64,000 bases of DNA from Paragemmobacter kunshanensis (GCF_011059185.1 NZ_JAALFE010000006.1:62001-126000), one strand, 5' to 3'; counted from the stretch's first letter, positions 17,604 to 29,309 are shown. Notes: generated from the sequence alone by a model not told the origin. A program made the numbers and translations.

Positions 17604-18524
17604 TCAGCGCCCTGCCCCGCCCCCCTGCGATTCCCTGCCGGGGACAGGCCTTCGGTTGATCAGCGCAATTCCCACCGCAACCAGCAGCGCCGCCCCCAGA
17701 AGCGCCGGAGAGACCGACTCACCCAGCAGCGACCAGCCCAGGAAGATCGTCAGGATCGGGGTAAGGAAAGAGAAACTGGCCACCGTCGAGGGCGGATAGA
17801 CCGACAGAAGCCAGAGCCATCCGATAAAGCCCCCCGCCACAACGATGGAGGATTGGAAGATGACACCCACTACATGTAGCGGTGTCACTTCGCGGATCAG
17901 GGGGCCGAAGGCGGGCGAGAGCAGAATCAGGATCGGCCCGGAAACCAGCACCATCCAGAAGAGCTGCATCTCGGGCCCCGCCGCCTTCAGCCGCGAGACA
18001 CGGGCGATCATCGCGGTGCCCGCCCAGCCAAGCGCGCCCCCCAGCGCCAGCAGATCCCCGGCAAGGCTGCCCGCCCTGTCGCCATCGCGCGACAGGATCG
18101 CCCAGGCGGTGCCCAGAAAGGCCAGCGCAAGCCCCAGCGCCCGCTGCGGCACCAGCCGTTCGCCGGGCAGCAGGAAATGCGCCATCAGCGCGAACCAGAC
18201 CGGCATCGAATAGAAGATGACAGAGGCGCGGCTGACGGCGGTCAGGTCAAGCGCCAGGAACAGGCACAGGAACTCCGCCGCAAAGACCGTGCCGATCAGC
18301 AGGCCCGGCAGCAGATCGCCCCTTGTCAGCCGCGGCGGCCGTCCCCGCCAGGCCATCCAGCCCGCCACGAAGACCACCGCCAGCACCGAACGCAGCCCGG
18401 CAAAGAATACCGGCTGCAGCCCGTCATTGATCCATTTCACCAGGATCTGGTTGAAGGCCAGCAGCAGCGTCACCGCCAGCAGCGCCCCGGCGCCAAAGGC
18501 GTCAAGCCTGTCCTTCCGCTGCAT
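17604..18524 (-). CDS. DMT-superfamily (EamA) transporter
   Basis: 306 residues with ten hydrophobic helices in two EamA repeats. The second repeat ends [20 protein letters not shown], the usual EamA signature. These inner-membrane carriers export or import small metabolites; the substrate cannot be told. The ATG at 18524 is preferred over an upstream TTG because GGGGAAG precedes it. It is divergent from fur with 134 bp between. It is one of five EamA-type carriers in this window. Confidence 0.88.
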   Translation of the reverse strand: MQRKDRLDAFGAGALLAVTLLLAFNQILVKWINDGLQPVFFAGLRSVLAVVFVAGWMAWRGRPPRLTRGDLLPGLLIGTVFAAEFLCLFLALDLTAVSRASVIFYSMPVWFALMAHFLLPGERLVPQRALGLALAFLGTAWAILSRDGDRAGSLAGDLLALGGALGWAGTAMIARVSRLKAAGPEMQLFWMVLVSGPILILLSPAFGPLIREVTPLHVVGVIFQSSIVVAGGFIGWLWLLSVYPPSTVASFSFLTPILTIFLGWSLLGESVSPALLGAALLVAVGIALINRRPVPGRESQGGGAGR

Positions 18525-18658
18525 CTTCCCCGCCCCTCCCGGCCGCAACGCCCGGCCTGTCCCGGCGGTGGCGTCGAATCGACATGCAAGACGTTAGCAC
18601 TGGTCCCGCGCGACCGGATCACGTAAATCCGGCGCAAGGGAAGAAGGAAGGGCACGGG

Positions 18659-19069
18659 ATGGCGGATATCATCGCCCGCTGCGAGGCCAGGGGTCTGCGC
18701 ATGACGGATCAGCGCCGGGTCGTGGCCCGCGTCATCGGCGATGCCGAAGACCACCCCGATGTCGAAGAGCTGTATGCGCGGGCCGCCCGCATTGATCCGC
18801 GCATTTCCATTGCCACGGTCTATCGCACGGTGAAGCTGTTCGAAGAGGCGGGCATCCTCGACAAGCTTGAGTTCGGCGATGGGCGCGCGCGCTATGAAGA
18901 TGCCGAACGCGACCACCACGATCACCTGATCGACGTCAATTCCGGCGACGTGATCGAATTCGTGGATCCCGAGATCGAGGAACTGCAGGAACGCATCGCT
19001 GCGCGCCTTGGCTACAGGCTTGTCGGGCACCGGCTGGAACTGCTGGGCGTGCCGATCAAGAAACCCTGA
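18659..19069 (+). CDS. fur: Fur/Mur-family metalloregulator
   Basis: 136 residues. The winged helix holds GLRMTDQRRVVARVI and ISIATVYRTVKLFEEAG. The metal/dimer domain holds RDHHDHLIDVNSGDVIEF and ends GYRLVGHRLELLGVPI. This is the alphaproteobacterial Fur/Mur type, which in relatives of the order often senses manganese (Mur) and not iron. Irr-type features are absent. No C-terminal CXXC zinc site is present. A DMT transporter follows after 2 bp, probably in the same transcript. Confidence 0.9.
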   Translation: MADIIARCEARGLRMTDQRRVVARVIGDAEDHPDVEELYARAARIDPRISIATVYRTVKLFEEAGILDKLEFGDGRARYEDAERDHHDHLIDVNSGDVIEFVDPEIEELQERIAARLGYRLVGHRLELLGVPIKKP

Positions 19070-19071
19070 CC

Positions 19072-19968
19072 TTGGACAATGCATCGCAGAACCTGCGCGG
19101 CATCGCGCTGATGGTCGCCTCCATGGCGTTCTTCGCTGTCGAGGACATGTTCCTGAAACTCGCGGCTGCCGAAATGCCCGTGGGCATGGTCATCTTTGCC
19201 GCCGGGGCCTTTGGCGCGCCGATCTTCATGCTCATGGCCCGGGCCGAAGGTGGCCGCACGCTGACCCGCGCCGCCCTGCATCCCGCCGTGCTGGCGCGCA
19301 ATCTGGGCGAGATGGTCGCCACCTTCGCCTATCTTACCGCCCTGGCCGTTGTGCCCCTGTCCACGGTTTCGGCCGTGCTTCAGGCCCTGCCCCTTGCCGT
19401 GACGCTGGGCGCCGCCGTGATTCTGCGCGAAAGCGTGGGATGGCGGCGCTGGTCGGCCATCGCGGTGGGCTTCACCGGCGTGCTGGTGGTGATCCGCCCG
19501 GGCCTTGACGGCTTTCGCCCCGAGGCGCTTTGGGTTCTCGTCTCGGTGGCGGGGCTTACGCTGCGCGATCTTGCCACCCGCGCGATCCCGCCCGATTGCA
19601 CATCGGCGCAGGTTTCGGCCTGGGGCCTGCTTTCCGTCGCCCTTCTGGGGGCGGGCCTGATGGTCGAGGGTGGCGCGATGCGGCCCGACGGGGTTCAGGC
19701 GGCGACGCTGCTGGGGGCGGTCGCCTTCGGCACGGTGGGCTATTGGCTGGTGGTATCGGCCTCGCGCACGGGGGAAGTGGCCGTCGTGGCCCCCTTCCGC
19801 TATACGCGGCTTGTCTTCGCCATCGCCATCGGCTGGGCGGTTTTCGCCGAAACGCCCGACCTGCCGATGCTCATCGGGGCCACGATGATCATCGGTTCGG
19901 GCCTTTACGCGCTGGCACGCGAACGTGCCCGCAAACGCGCCCTTTCCTTGCAGGGCCACAGCCGCTAA
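19072..19968 (+). CDS. DMT-superfamily (EamA) transporter
   Basis: 298 residues, about ten hydrophobic helices. The first repeat starts GIALMVASMAFFAVEDMFLK and the second ends ATMIIGSGLYALARERARK. A TTG at 19072, 2 bp after the fur stop, is the likely start because it matches the usual length; the first in-frame ATG lies 14 codons later. Closeness to fur suggests co-transcription, and possibly metal-responsive expression, but the substrate is unknown. Confidence 0.85.
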   Translation: MDNASQNLRGIALMVASMAFFAVEDMFLKLAAAEMPVGMVIFAAGAFGAPIFMLMARAEGGRTLTRAALHPAVLARNLGEMVATFAYLTALAVVPLSTVSAVLQALPLAVTLGAAVILRESVGWRRWSAIAVGFTGVLVVIRPGLDGFRPEALWVLVSVAGLTLRDLATRAIPPDCTSAQVSAWGLLSVALLGAGLMVEGGAMRPDGVQAATLLGAVAFGTVGYWLVVSASRTGEVAVVAPFRYTRLVFAIAIGWAVFAETPDLPMLIGATMIIGSGLYALARERARKRALSLQGHSR

Positions 19969-21293
<1,325 letters not shown>

Positions 21294-21294
<1 letters not shown>

Positions 21295-21521
21295 TGATGG
21301 CACGCAAGAGCCTGTTTTCCCGCGGCCCCTTCCTGATGGGTCTTACGCTTCTGGTCTTTGGCGGGCTGGCCTTTGCCCTGCCCGCCTTCCTGCCGCCCGC
21401 GCAATCCCCCGAGGCCGCGGCCGAGATCGGCCGGATCACCGGCATGATCGGCGGCGGGTTGATGGGCGTCGGACTTGTGGCCATGGTCTTCGGCCTGCTG
21501 CGGTGGATGCGGCAGGCATGA
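21294..21521 (+). CDS. Small two-helix membrane protein
   Basis: 75 residues. It has two hydrophobic segments (FLMGLTLLVFGGLAFALPAFL and MIGGGLMGVGLVAMVFGLL) separated by a short acidic loop. The family is not recognised. Two adjacent ATGs (21294 and 21297) overlap or abut the eno stop, and its own stop overlaps the next start (ATGA), so it is translationally coupled between eno and the cupin gene. Its function cannot be inferred from that order. Confidence 0.7.
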
Positions 21522-21943
21522 CCACGGCGCAGGCGGTGATCGCCGCGCTTGATCTGGCCCCCCATCCCGAGGGGGGCTGGTATCGCCAGACATGGGTGGC
21601 CGATGGGCCGGGCCGCCCCGTCGGCACCGCGATCTATTTCCTGCTGGAGGCGGGCAAGCCAAGCCATTGGCACAGGGTTGACGCGGTGGAGATCTGGCAC
21701 TTCCACGCGGGCGCCCCGCTGATCCTGTCGGTTGCCCCCGGCGATGCGGGGCCGGTGACGGATCTTCTGCTTGGCCCCGATCTGCTGGCAGGCCAGCGCC
21801 CGCAGGGCATCGTGCCCAAGGATCACTGGCAGGCCGCGCGCAGCACGGGCGACTGGTCGCTGGTGGGCTGCACCGTCAGCCCGGGCTTCCTGTTCGACGG
21901 CTTCACCCTCGCCCCGCCGGGGTTTGACATCCCACGCGGATAG
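21518..21943 (+). CDS. Cupin protein, DUF985 type
   Basis: 141 residues. The pattern LAPHPEGGWYRQTW near the N-terminus, then TAIYFLLEAGKPSHWHRVDAVEIWHFHAG, and GCTVSPGFLFDGFTLA near the end is that of DUF985 (cupin_5) proteins. The histidines in HWHRVDAVEIWHFH could bind a metal in the cupin barrel. No enzymatic activity is established for the family. The start overlaps the previous stop by 4 bp, which fixes it. Confidence 0.85.
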   Translation: MTTAQAVIAALDLAPHPEGGWYRQTWVADGPGRPVGTAIYFLLEAGKPSHWHRVDAVEIWHFHAGAPLILSVAPGDAGPVTDLLLGPDLLAGQRPQGIVPKDHWQAARSTGDWSLVGCTVSPGFLFDGFTLAPPGFDIPRG

Positions 21944-22022
21944 CGTCCCTCGCGCGGATGGCCGATTGTGACGGGCACAAGATAGCATTGGCACCCGTCC
22001 CGCCCTTGGGGTAACCGGGGCC

Positions 22023-22904
22023 ATGGACAGGGCAGAGAACAGGGACAGCGCGCGCGGCTTCGGCTTTGCCCTCGCGGCCTACATGCTCTGGGGGTTCCTG
22101 CCCGTCTACATGAAGGCGCTATCAGATGTGCCGGTGCTGGAGGTGCTGGCCCATCGGGTGATCTGGTCGGTCCCGGTGGCCGGGGCGATCCTGATCTGGC
22201 TGGGGCGCACCGCAGACCTGCGCGCGGCCCTGCGCAACCCGCGCATGATCGGGATGGCAGGGCTGACCGCTGCGCTGATCTCGGTCAACTGGGCGATCTA
22301 TGTCTGGTCGATCCAGTCTGGCCAGGCGCTCGAGGCGGCGCTGGGATATTACATCAACCCGCTGTTTTCCGTCTTTCTTGGCGCGGTCCTGCTGAAGGAG
22401 CGGCTCAGCCGCGCGCAATGGGCCGCCATCGCGCTGGCCGCGCTGGCCGTGCTGGTGCTGACTTATGAGGCGGGCCGCGTGCCGGTGGTGGCGCTGGGGC
22501 TGACCGTTTCCTGGGGCTTCTATGCCTATCTGAAGAAACGGCTGCCGCTTGGCCCCAATCAGGGCTTCATGCTCGAGGTGATGATCCTGATGCCCTTCGC
22601 CTTGGGGTGGATGGGCTGGATTGCGGCCCGGGGCGAGATGGTCTTCCTTGGCGATGGCCTGATCACGCTGCTGCTGCTGTCCGCAGGCGTCGTGACGGCG
22701 GTGCCGCTGATGCTTTATGCCAATGGGGCAAAGCTCTTGCGCCTGTCCACCATCGGCATCCTGCAATATGTGGCCCCGACGATGATCTTCCTGACGGCGG
22801 TCTTCCTGTTCGGCGAACCCTTCGGCATGGCCCGCGCGGTGGCCTTTCCGATGATCTGGGCGGCGCTGGTGATCTACACCGCCTCCATGCTGCGCCAGCG
22901 CTAG
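22023..22904 (+). CDS. rarD: RarD-type EamA transporter
   Basis: 293 residues, ten hydrophobic helices. The start GFGFALAAYMLWGFLPVYMKAL and the later SVNWAIYVWSIQSGQALEAALGYYINP are characteristic of RarD, named after a chloramphenicol-sensitivity locus; the true substrate is uncertain. It is convergent with anmK, with only 3 bp between the stops. Confidence 0.92.
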   Translation: MDRAENRDSARGFGFALAAYMLWGFLPVYMKALSDVPVLEVLAHRVIWSVPVAGAILIWLGRTADLRAALRNPRMIGMAGLTAALISVNWAIYVWSIQSGQALEAALGYYINPLFSVFLGAVLLKERLSRAQWAAIALAALAVLVLTYEAGRVPVVALGLTVSWGFYAYLKKRLPLGPNQGFMLEVMILMPFALGWMGWIAARGEMVFLGDGLITLLLLSAGVVTAVPLMLYANGAKLLRLSTIGILQYVAPTMIFLTAVFLFGEPFGMARAVAFPMIWAALVIYTASMLRQR

Positions 22905-22907
22905 GGA

Positions 22908-24002
22908 TCAGTCCGGCTGGCTGACCCGCCCCCCGCCAACCAGCGCGGCAACGCCCGTGGTCGCAGGCCCCGATGTGGCCATCCCCCGCGCCACCCGCAC
23001 CGCCAGAAAGGCGAAGGCCTGCGCCTCCAGCATGTCGCCATCCAGCCCGATGCTTTCGACCGGGGCGACATCCACCTTCATCCTTGCGGCAAGCTCTGCC
23101 ATCAGCGCCGCATTGTGCCGCCCGCCGCCACAGACAAGCACCCGTGTCACGGGGATCGGGAAATGCTCGGCCCCGCGTGCAACGGCAGCGGCGGCGGCGG
23201 CGGTCAGCGTGGCCGCCGCATCCTCGGTCGACAGGTTGCCGATGTCGAGAACCGCATGAAAGGCATTCCGGTCCAGCGATTTCGGCGGCATCCGATGGAA
23301 CCAGCCATGGGCGAGAAAGGCCTCCAGCCGCGCCTCATCCACCGCGCCCGCCAGCGCAAAACGCCCGCCCGGATCCTGCGCCAAACCCTCGCGCGCCTGC
23401 ATCAGATCGTTGATCGGCGCATTCGCCGGGCCGGTATCGAAGGCCAAGAGCGCGCCCGCGCTTTCCGGCGCGGGCTGGCGCGGGTCGATCCATGTCACAT
23501 TGCCCACCCCGCCAAGGTTCAGGAATGCCAAAGGCTGCGTCGCCCCGGCATGGCGGGCGCAGGCGAAGTGGAAGAACGGCGCAAGCGGCGCGCCCTGTCC
23601 GCCCAGGGCCACATCCGACGAACGGAAATCCCACACGACCGGGCAGCCCAGCATCCGCGCCAGCAGCGCGCCATCCCCCGCCTGATGCGTGCCCCGCCCG
23701 CGCGGATCATGCGCCAGCGTCTGGCCGTGAAAGCCGATGATCCCGGCCCCCGAAAAGCGCGACAGCAACTCGGCATGGGCGGCCTCCACCACGGCGGCGG
23801 CTTCCTCTACCCCCGGCTCGCCCGGCCAGCGGCCAAGGGCCGCCCGCAGCACCGCCTGTTCACTGGCGTCATAGGGGCGAAAGGCGGTCGGCCCGAACTC
23901 CAGGATCCGCTCGCCATCGGTCAGGAGCATGGCCGCATCCACCCCGTCGAGCGAGGTTCCCGACATGCATCCCAGGGCCCAGACTGCGCCGCCTTTCAGC
24001 AT
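22908..24002 (-). CDS. anmK: Anhydro-N-acetylmuramic acid kinase
   Basis: 364 residues. It phosphorylates 1,6-anhydro-N-acetylmuramic acid from cell-wall turnover, opening the anhydro ring. Motifs: [16 protein letters not shown] near the N-terminus (phosphate binding), [40 protein letters not shown] and [11 protein letters not shown]. It is divergent from tyrS (59 bp between starts), a pairing common in Rhodobacterales. Confidence 0.96.
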   Translation of the reverse strand: MLKGGAVWALGCMSGTSLDGVDAAMLLTDGERILEFGPTAFRPYDASEQAVLRAALGRWPGEPGVEEAAAVVEAAHAELLSRFSGAGIIGFHGQTLAHDPRGRGTHQAGDGALLARMLGCPVVWDFRSSDVALGGQGAPLAPFFHFACARHAGATQPLAFLNLGGVGNVTWIDPRQPAPESAGALLAFDTGPANAPINDLMQAREGLAQDPGGRFALAGAVDEARLEAFLAHGWFHRMPPKSLDRNAFHAVLDIGNLSTEDAAATLTAAAAAAVARGAEHFPIPVTRVLVCGGGRHNAALMAELAARMKVDVAPVESIGLDGDMLEAQAFAFLAVRVARGMATSGPATTGVAALVGGGRVSQPD

Positions 24003-24061
24003 CTTCCCCTTGCCCCCTGCCCCGGCTATACCCCACCGGCATCATAAAGCACGGGTGACCC

Positions 24062-25312
24062 ATGACCTACCATCCGAAATCGGATTTCATGCGCGTGATG
24101 ATCGAGCGCGGCTATCTGGCCGACTGCACCGATTATCAGGCGCTGGACGAGGCATTGGTGAAGGGGATCGTCCCCGCCTATATCGGCTATGATGCCACGG
24201 CGGCCAGCCTGCATGTGGGGCATCTTCTGAACATCATGATGCTGCGCTGGCTGCAGAAGACCGGCCACAAGCCGATCACGCTGATGGGCGGGGGAACCAC
24301 CAAGGTGGGCGATCCCTCCTTCCGCGCCGAAGAGCGCCCGCTGCTGACACCCGCGCAGATCGACAGCAATATCGCGGGCATGCAGAAGGTCTTTGCCCGC
24401 TACCTCGCCTATGGCGCGGGCGCGACTGATGCGATCATGCTCAACAATGCCGAATGGCTCGACAGCCTGAACTACCTCGATTTCCTGCGCGACATCGGGC
24501 GGCATTTCAGCGTGAACCGCATGCTGTCCTTCGAATCCGTCAAATCGCGGCTTGATCGCGAGCAGTCGCTGTCCTTCCTCGAATTCAACTACATGATCCT
24601 TCAGGCCTATGACTTCCTCGAACTGAACCGCCGCTACGGCTGCCTTCTGCAGATGGGCGGATCGGATCAATGGGGCAACATCATCAACGGGATCGACCTG
24701 ACCCGCCGCGTGCTTGACCGCGAGATCTTCGGCCTCACCTCGCCGCTGCTCACCACCAGCGACGGGCGCAAGATGGGCAAGTCGGCCTCGGGCGCGGTCT
24801 GGCTGGATGGGGCGATGCTGTCGCCTTATGAATTCTGGCAGTTCTGGCGGAACACGACGGATGCCGATGTCGGGCGGTTCCTCAAGCTCTATACCGAATT
24901 GCCGGTCGAGGAATGCGACCGACTCGGCGCCTTGGCCGGGGCGGAAATCAACGCCGCGAAGATCATCCTCGCCAATGCCGTGACGGCGCTCCTGCACGGC
25001 CCCGAGGCAGCCGCCGCCGCCGAGGCGACCGCGCGCGAGGTGTTCGAGAAGGGCGGGATCGGCGAGGATCTTCCCGCCATCCAGCTGGCCGCCGAGGAGA
25101 TCGCCGATGGCGTGGGCATCGTGCAGCTTTTCGTGCGGGCGGGGCTTGCCGCCTCGGGCAAGGATGCCAAGCGGCTGATCGCCGAAGGCGGGGCGCGGGT
25201 GAATGACGAGATCGTCACCGATGTCGCCCTGCGGCTGGGCGCGGGGGATCTGGCCGAACCGCTGAAGCTGACCGCCGGGAAAAAGCGCCACGCGCTCGTG
25301 ACACTCGGCTAA
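24062..25312 (+). CDS. tyrS: Tyrosyl-tRNA synthetase
   Basis: 416 residues. Class I motifs are HVGH (HIGH) near residue 52 and KMGKS (KMSKS) near 239. [10 protein letters not shown] in the catalytic domain contacts tyrosine. The last 60 or so residues form an S4 RNA-binding domain ([20 protein letters not shown]...[10 protein letters not shown]). This is the TyrRS group with the KMGKS variant. A GC-rich hairpin follows the stop. Confidence 0.98.
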   Translation: MTYHPKSDFMRVMIERGYLADCTDYQALDEALVKGIVPAYIGYDATAASLHVGHLLNIMMLRWLQKTGHKPITLMGGGTTKVGDPSFRAEERPLLTPAQIDSNIAGMQKVFARYLAYGAGATDAIMLNNAEWLDSLNYLDFLRDIGRHFSVNRMLSFESVKSRLDREQSLSFLEFNYMILQAYDFLELNRRYGCLLQMGGSDQWGNIINGIDLTRRVLDREIFGLTSPLLTTSDGRKMGKSASGAVWLDGAMLSPYEFWQFWRNTTDADVGRFLKLYTELPVEECDRLGALAGAEINAAKIILANAVTALLHGPEAAAAAEATAREVFEKGGIGEDLPAIQLAAEEIADGVGIVQLFVRAGLAASGKDAKRLIAEGGARVNDEIVTDVALRLGAGDLAEPLKLTAGKKRHALVTLG

Positions 25313-25324
25313 TGATGGAAAGGC

Positions 25325-25368
25325 GCCGGCCGCCAAAGCGGCCGGCCCCGAATTTTCGCAGAAAATTC
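25325..25368. terminator. Two hairpins between convergent tyrS and a cyclophilin gene
   Basis: Stem 1: GCCGGCCGC/GCGGCCGGC with loop CAAA (25325-25346). Stem 2: GAATTTTC/GAAAATTC with loop GCA (25350-25368). The second is identical, with flanking base, to one at 58536-58554. Position between convergent genes fits bidirectional termination. Confidence 0.65.
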
Positions 25369-25382
25369 GTTCTGCGGCAGGA

Positions 25383-25991
25383 TCACTCCTGCACGGTGAC
25401 CTTGGCCATGTAATCGGGGGCCTCGACGGCCCCATTTGCCGCCTCATCGCCCTTCTTGATGGCGTCGACGACCTCCATCCCCGAAATCACCTTGCCCACA
25501 ATGGTATATTGCCCATCCAGATGCGGGGCCGGGGCGAACATGATGAAGAACTGGCTATTGGCGCTGTTCGGGTCCATCGACCGCGCCATACCCACCACGC
25601 CACGATCAAAGGACAGGGACGAGAATTCCGCCGCCAGATCGGGCTTGGACGATCCGCCCATCCCGGCCATCGACAGATCGCCCCCGGTCTTGCCGAATTC
25701 CACATCGCCCGTCTGTGCCATGAACCCGTCGATCACGCGGTGGAACACCACCCCGTCATAGGCGCCTTCCTGCGCCAGCGCGGTGATCTGGGCCACATGG
25801 TTCGGGGCCACGTCCTGCGCCATGTCGATCACGATGGTCCCGGCGGTGCCGCCCGCCACCTCGATCACCAGATTCGGGCCCGGCCCATCGGTCGCATCCT
25901 GCGCCGTGGCCGACTGGCTGAGCGCAAAGCCACCCAGCGCGGCCAGACCAAGGGCGAAGATCCCCGCCGCGATGAACCGGTCACGCGACAT
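25383..25991 (-). CDS. Periplasmic cyclophilin-type peptidyl-prolyl isomerase
   Basis: 202 residues. The N-terminus (FIAAGIFALGLAALGGFALSQSATAQD) is a signal peptide or anchor. The cyclophilin fold follows with VVFHRVIDGFMAQTGD (catalytic Arg and Gln region) and SANSQFFIMFAPAPHLDG. It catalyses proline isomerisation during folding outside the cytoplasm. It overlaps the end of the cytoplasmic cyclophilin gene by 11 bp, so the two form an operon. Confidence 0.93.
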   Translation of the reverse strand: MSRDRFIAAGIFALGLAALGGFALSQSATAQDATDGPGPNLVIEVAGGTAGTIVIDMAQDVAPNHVAQITALAQEGAYDGVVFHRVIDGFMAQTGDVEFGKTGGDLSMAGMGGSSKPDLAAEFSSLSFDRGVVGMARSMDPNSANSQFFIMFAPAPHLDGQYTIVGKVISGMEVVDAIKKGDEAANGAVEAPDYMAKVTVQE

Positions 25992-26490
25992 CGGCGGCCA
26001 CCCGGACGGTGATCATGCGGTCAGGGCTGGCCGGCGGCTCGCCCCGGGTGATCTTGTCGACATGTTCCATGCCTTTGATCACGCGGCCATAGACGGTGTA
26101 TTGCCCGTTCAGGAAATGGTTGTCGGTGAAGTTGATGAAGAACTGGCTGTTGGCCGAGTTCGGATTGGCCGAACGCGCCGCGCCCAGCGTGCCGCGATCA
26201 TGCGGGATGCGGCTGAACTCGGCGGGAAGATCGTCATATTGCGATCCGCCCGTGCCCGCCCGGCGCAGGTTGAAGTTGTTCTCCATATTGCCGTTTTCCA
26301 CATCGCCGGTCTGGGCCATGAAGCCCTCGATCACACGATGGAAGGCCACATTGTCATAGGCCTTGTCGCGGGCAAGCTGCTTCATCCGCTCGGCATGTTT
26401 CGGGGCGATGTCGGTCAGCAGTTCGATGACCACTTCCCCATCCTTCAGCGTCAGGATGATGGTGTTTTCGGGGTCCTTGATATCGGCCAT
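25981..26490 (-). CDS. Cytoplasmic cyclophilin-type peptidyl-prolyl isomerase
   Basis: 169 residues without signal peptide. The cyclophilin core has VAFHRVIEGFMAQTGD and SANSQFFINFTDNHFLNGQ. Sequence is close to the next gene in the operon, suggesting duplication followed by addition of a signal peptide to one copy. Paired cytoplasmic and exported copies are usual in the group. Confidence 0.95.
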   Translation of the reverse strand: MADIKDPENTIILTLKDGEVVIELLTDIAPKHAERMKQLARDKAYDNVAFHRVIEGFMAQTGDVENGNMENNFNLRRAGTGGSQYDDLPAEFSRIPHDRGTLGAARSANPNSANSQFFINFTDNHFLNGQYTVYGRVIKGMEHVDKITRGEPPASPDRMITVRVAADVA

Positions 26491-26628
26491 GCGGGGAATC
26501 CTTCGGTTTCTTCGGGGGCGAACCTAATGGTGCGCCACTGTCATGGAAAGGGCGAAAGCCTGCGTCATGGTTGACGGGGGGCGGGAAGCGGCGGAAAGAG
26601 GGGGCACCATTCCGTGAAGGAGGCGATG

Positions 26629-27819
26629 ATGGGCTGGAAGACGCTCGACGATGTGGCGCTGGCGGGCAAGACCGTGCTGGTGCGGGTGGATATCAACGTG
26701 CCGATGGAGGCGGGCCGGGTGACCGATGCCACGCGGATCGAGAAGATCCGCCCCACGGTCGAGGATATCATCGCGCGCGGCGGCAAGGTGGTGCTGCTGG
26801 CGCATTTCGACCGGCCCAAGGGCAAGGTCGTGCCGGAGATGAGCCTGCGCCATGTCCTGCCCGCGCTTCAGGCGGCGCTGGACCGCAAGGTGATCTTTGC
26901 CGCCGATTGCATCGGCGCGCCCGCCAGCGCGGCGATTGCCGCAGCCACGGCGGGCGATGTCGTCCTGCTGGAGAATACCCGCTTTCACGCGGGCGAGGAA
27001 AAGAACGATCCCGCCCTTGCCCAGGGCATGGCGGCGCTGGGCGATGTCTATGTGAACGATGCCTTCTCGGCCGCCCATCGCGCCCATGCCTCCACCGCCG
27101 GGATCGCCAGCCTGCTGCCCGCAGCGGCGGGCCGCCTGATGGAGGCGGAACTGCGCGCGCTCGAGGCGGCGCTGGGAAATCCGGTGCGGCCTGTCGTGGC
27201 GGTGGTGGGCGGGGCCAAGGTTTCGACCAAGCTCGACCTCTTGGGAAATCTGGTGACCAAGGTCGATCATCTGGTGATCGGCGGGGGGATGGCGAATACC
27301 TTCCTCGTGGCGCAGGGGGTGGAAGTCGGCAAGTCGCTGGCCGAACGTGACATGGCCGATACCGCCCGCGCCATCCTGGCCAAGGCCAGGGCGGCGGGCT
27401 GCACCATCCATCTGCCCGTCGACGTTGTGGTGGCGCGCGAATTCAAGGCCGGGGCCGCGAACGAGACGGTCGCCGTCACCGCCTGCCCAGCGGATGCGAT
27501 GATCCTCGATGCCGGGCCTGCCACGGTGGCCGCCCTTCAGGCGGTGTTCGAATCGGCCCGGACGCTGATCTGGAACGGCCCGCTGGGCGCCTTCGAGATC
27601 AAGCCCTTCGATGCCGCCACCAATGCCGCCGCAAAGGCGGCGGCCCGGCTGACGCGGTCCGGAACGCTCGTCTCTGTTGCGGGCGGGGGGGATACGGTCG
27701 CCGCGCTGAACGCGGCCGGGGCGGCGGCGGATTTCACCTTCATCTCCACCGCGGGCGGGGCCTTCCTCGAATGGATGGAAGGCAAGGATCTGCCCGGCGT
27801 TTCCGCGCTGATGGCCTGA
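26629..27819 (+). CDS. pgk: Phosphoglycerate kinase
   Basis: 396 residues. It transfers phosphate from 1,3-bisphosphoglycerate to ADP. Motifs: [12 protein letters not shown] near the N-terminus, [33 protein letters not shown], the nucleotide-site WNGPLGAFE and the hinge [11 protein letters not shown]. An AAGGAGG site favours the second of two adjacent ATGs (26626, 26629). The class I aldolase gene follows after a short hairpin. Confidence 0.98.
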   Translation: MGWKTLDDVALAGKTVLVRVDINVPMEAGRVTDATRIEKIRPTVEDIIARGGKVVLLAHFDRPKGKVVPEMSLRHVLPALQAALDRKVIFAADCIGAPASAAIAAATAGDVVLLENTRFHAGEEKNDPALAQGMAALGDVYVNDAFSAAHRAHASTAGIASLLPAAAGRLMEAELRALEAALGNPVRPVVAVVGGAKVSTKLDLLGNLVTKVDHLVIGGGMANTFLVAQGVEVGKSLAERDMADTARAILAKARAAGCTIHLPVDVVVAREFKAGAANETVAVTACPADAMILDAGPATVAALQAVFESARTLIWNGPLGAFEIKPFDAATNAAAKAAARLTRSGTLVSVAGGGDTVAALNAAGAAADFTFISTAGGAFLEWMEGKDLPGVSALMA

Positions 27820-27823
27820 ACGG

Positions 27824-27848
27824 TCGGGCATCTGGAAAAGGTGCCCGA
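27824..27848 (+). terminator. Hairpin after pgk
   Basis: TCGGGCA/TGCCCGA with an 11-base loop, followed by ATTTCC, 5 bp past the pgk stop. It is a weak terminator or attenuator before the aldolase gene. Confidence 0.45.
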
Positions 27849-27938
27849 ATTTCCATCTGCGTTGGCGCTAACTGCATTGCCGGACGGGTTTTTCCCAGGC
27901 TATGTGCGCAGGCAGCATGTTCCACGGGGAGAGCAGAC

Positions 27939-28832
27939 ATGACCACCGCCGCAATGACCGCAAAAATGCGCGAGGGCCGGGGATTCATCGCCGCCCTCGA
28001 CCAGTCGGGTGGCTCCACGCCCAAGGCCCTGCGCCAATACGGCATCGCCGAAACGGCATGGTCCGATGAGGCGGGCATGTTCGACCTGATGCATGCCATG
28101 CGCGCCCGCATCATGACCTCGCCCGCCTTCACCGGCGAAAAGGTCATCGGGGCCATCCTGTTCGAACAGACCATGGACCGCACCGTCGACGGCACGCCGA
28201 CCGCCCGCTTCCTTTGGGAAAAGCGCGGCGTCGTCCCCTTCCTGAAGATCGACAAGGGGCTGGAGGCCGAAGCCGACGGCGTGCAGTTGATGAAGCCCAT
28301 CGCCGGGCTGGATGCCCTGCTGGCGCGCGCCGTTGCCGCCGGGATCTTTGGCACGAAGGAACGTTCGGTCATCAATGCCGCCAACGCCAGAGGGATCGAG
28401 GCCGCCGTTGCCCAGCAATTCGCGCTCGGCCGGCAGGTGATCGCGGCGGGGCTGATGCCCATCCTTGAACCCGAGGTGACGATCTCCATCCCCGACAAGG
28501 CCGCCGCGGAATCGCTGCTGCGCGATGCCATCCTCGCAGAGCTGGACAGGCTTCCGGCCGATCAGCAGGTCATGCTGAAGCTCAGCCTGCCCAGCGTGGA
28601 CAATTTCTACCTGCCGCTGGTGGATCATCCCCGCGTGCTGCGGGTGGTGGCCCTGTCGGGCGGCCATGCACGGGATGCGGCCAATGCCATCCTGGCGCGC
28701 AATCGCGGCGTGATCGCAAGTTTCAGCCGCGCGCTGACCGAAGGGCTGAATGCCCAGCAGTCCGATGCCGAATTCAACGCCATGCTGGGCCAGGCCATCG
28801 AAGGGATCTGGGCCGCCTCTGTGGCGGGCTGA
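27939..28832 (+). CDS. Fructose-bisphosphate aldolase, class I (short FdaB-like type)
   Basis: 297 residues. The opening GRGFIAALDQSGGSTPKAL, then ILFEQTMDR, VPFLKIDKGL, GVQLMKPI and RVVALSGGHARDAAN are those of the about-296-residue class I aldolases typified by Staphylococcus FdaB. The Schiff-base lysine is expected in the VPFLKIDKG or VMLKLSLPS strand. It cleaves fructose 1,6-bisphosphate without metal. The ATG at 27939 has GGGGAGAG upstream. It follows pgk directly. Confidence 0.94.
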   Translation: MTTAAMTAKMREGRGFIAALDQSGGSTPKALRQYGIAETAWSDEAGMFDLMHAMRARIMTSPAFTGEKVIGAILFEQTMDRTVDGTPTARFLWEKRGVVPFLKIDKGLEAEADGVQLMKPIAGLDALLARAVAAGIFGTKERSVINAANARGIEAAVAQQFALGRQVIAAGLMPILEPEVTISIPDKAAAESLLRDAILAELDRLPADQQVMLKLSLPSVDNFYLPLVDHPRVLRVVALSGGHARDAANAILARNRGVIASFSRALTEGLNAQQSDAEFNAMLGQAIEGIWAASVAG

Positions 28833-28861
28833 AGGGGCGGCCGGCCATCGGGCCGGCCCCT
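28833..28861 (+). terminator. GC-rich hairpin after the aldolase gene
   Basis: Immediately after the stop, AGGGGCGGCCGGCC pairs with GGCCGGCCCCT around a short loop. There is no T tract, so rho-independent function is uncertain. Confidence 0.45.
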
Positions 28862-28991
28862 CCGCCGGCGTTCCTGTGGCACGGATGCCCCATTCCTTGC
28901 CTTCCGGCCATGGGCAAGGCCGCAGGCCCTTGGTCCCGCCCGGGGAATATGGTGAACTCCTTTCAAACGCGCCCCCGGCAAGAGGGGCGGC

Positions 28992-29309
28992 ATGAGGCGG
29001 ACGCAGATGTCACAGAATTCCACCCGGCCCTCGCTTGGTGCCTTGGCCTATTTCCTTCTGGCCTTCACGCTGGGCAGCTATTTCACCTTTGCCGCGGTGC
29101 AGGGCGATTACGGCGTCTTCCGCCAGGTCGAGATCGCCGCCGAGGCCGAGGTGCTGATGGCAGAACGCGATCGTCTGGCCGCCGAACTGGCCGAAATGCA
29201 GAATCGCACGACGCGCCTGTCGGATGAATATCTCGATATCGACCTGCTGGACGAACAGGCGCGCAGCGTCCTGGGCTATGTCCGCGCCGATGAGGTCGTC
29301 ATTCACTGA
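28992..29309 (+). CDS. FtsB/DivIC-family septum formation initiator
   Basis: 105 residues. One N-terminal membrane helix (LGALAYFLLAFTLGSYFTFAA) is followed by a coiled coil (about 50-80: VEIAAEAEVLMAERDRLAAE) and a short C-terminal LDEQARSVLGYVRADEVV. This is the small bitopic divisome protein family that bridges FtsQ and FtsL. AGAGGGG lies before the ATG. The position between glycolytic genes and pdhA is the usual one in Rhodobacterales. Confidence 0.9.
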   Translation: MRRTQMSQNSTRPSLGALAYFLLAFTLGSYFTFAAVQGDYGVFRQVEIAAEAEVLMAERDRLAAELAEMQNRTTRLSDEYLDIDLLDEQARSVLGYVRADEVVIH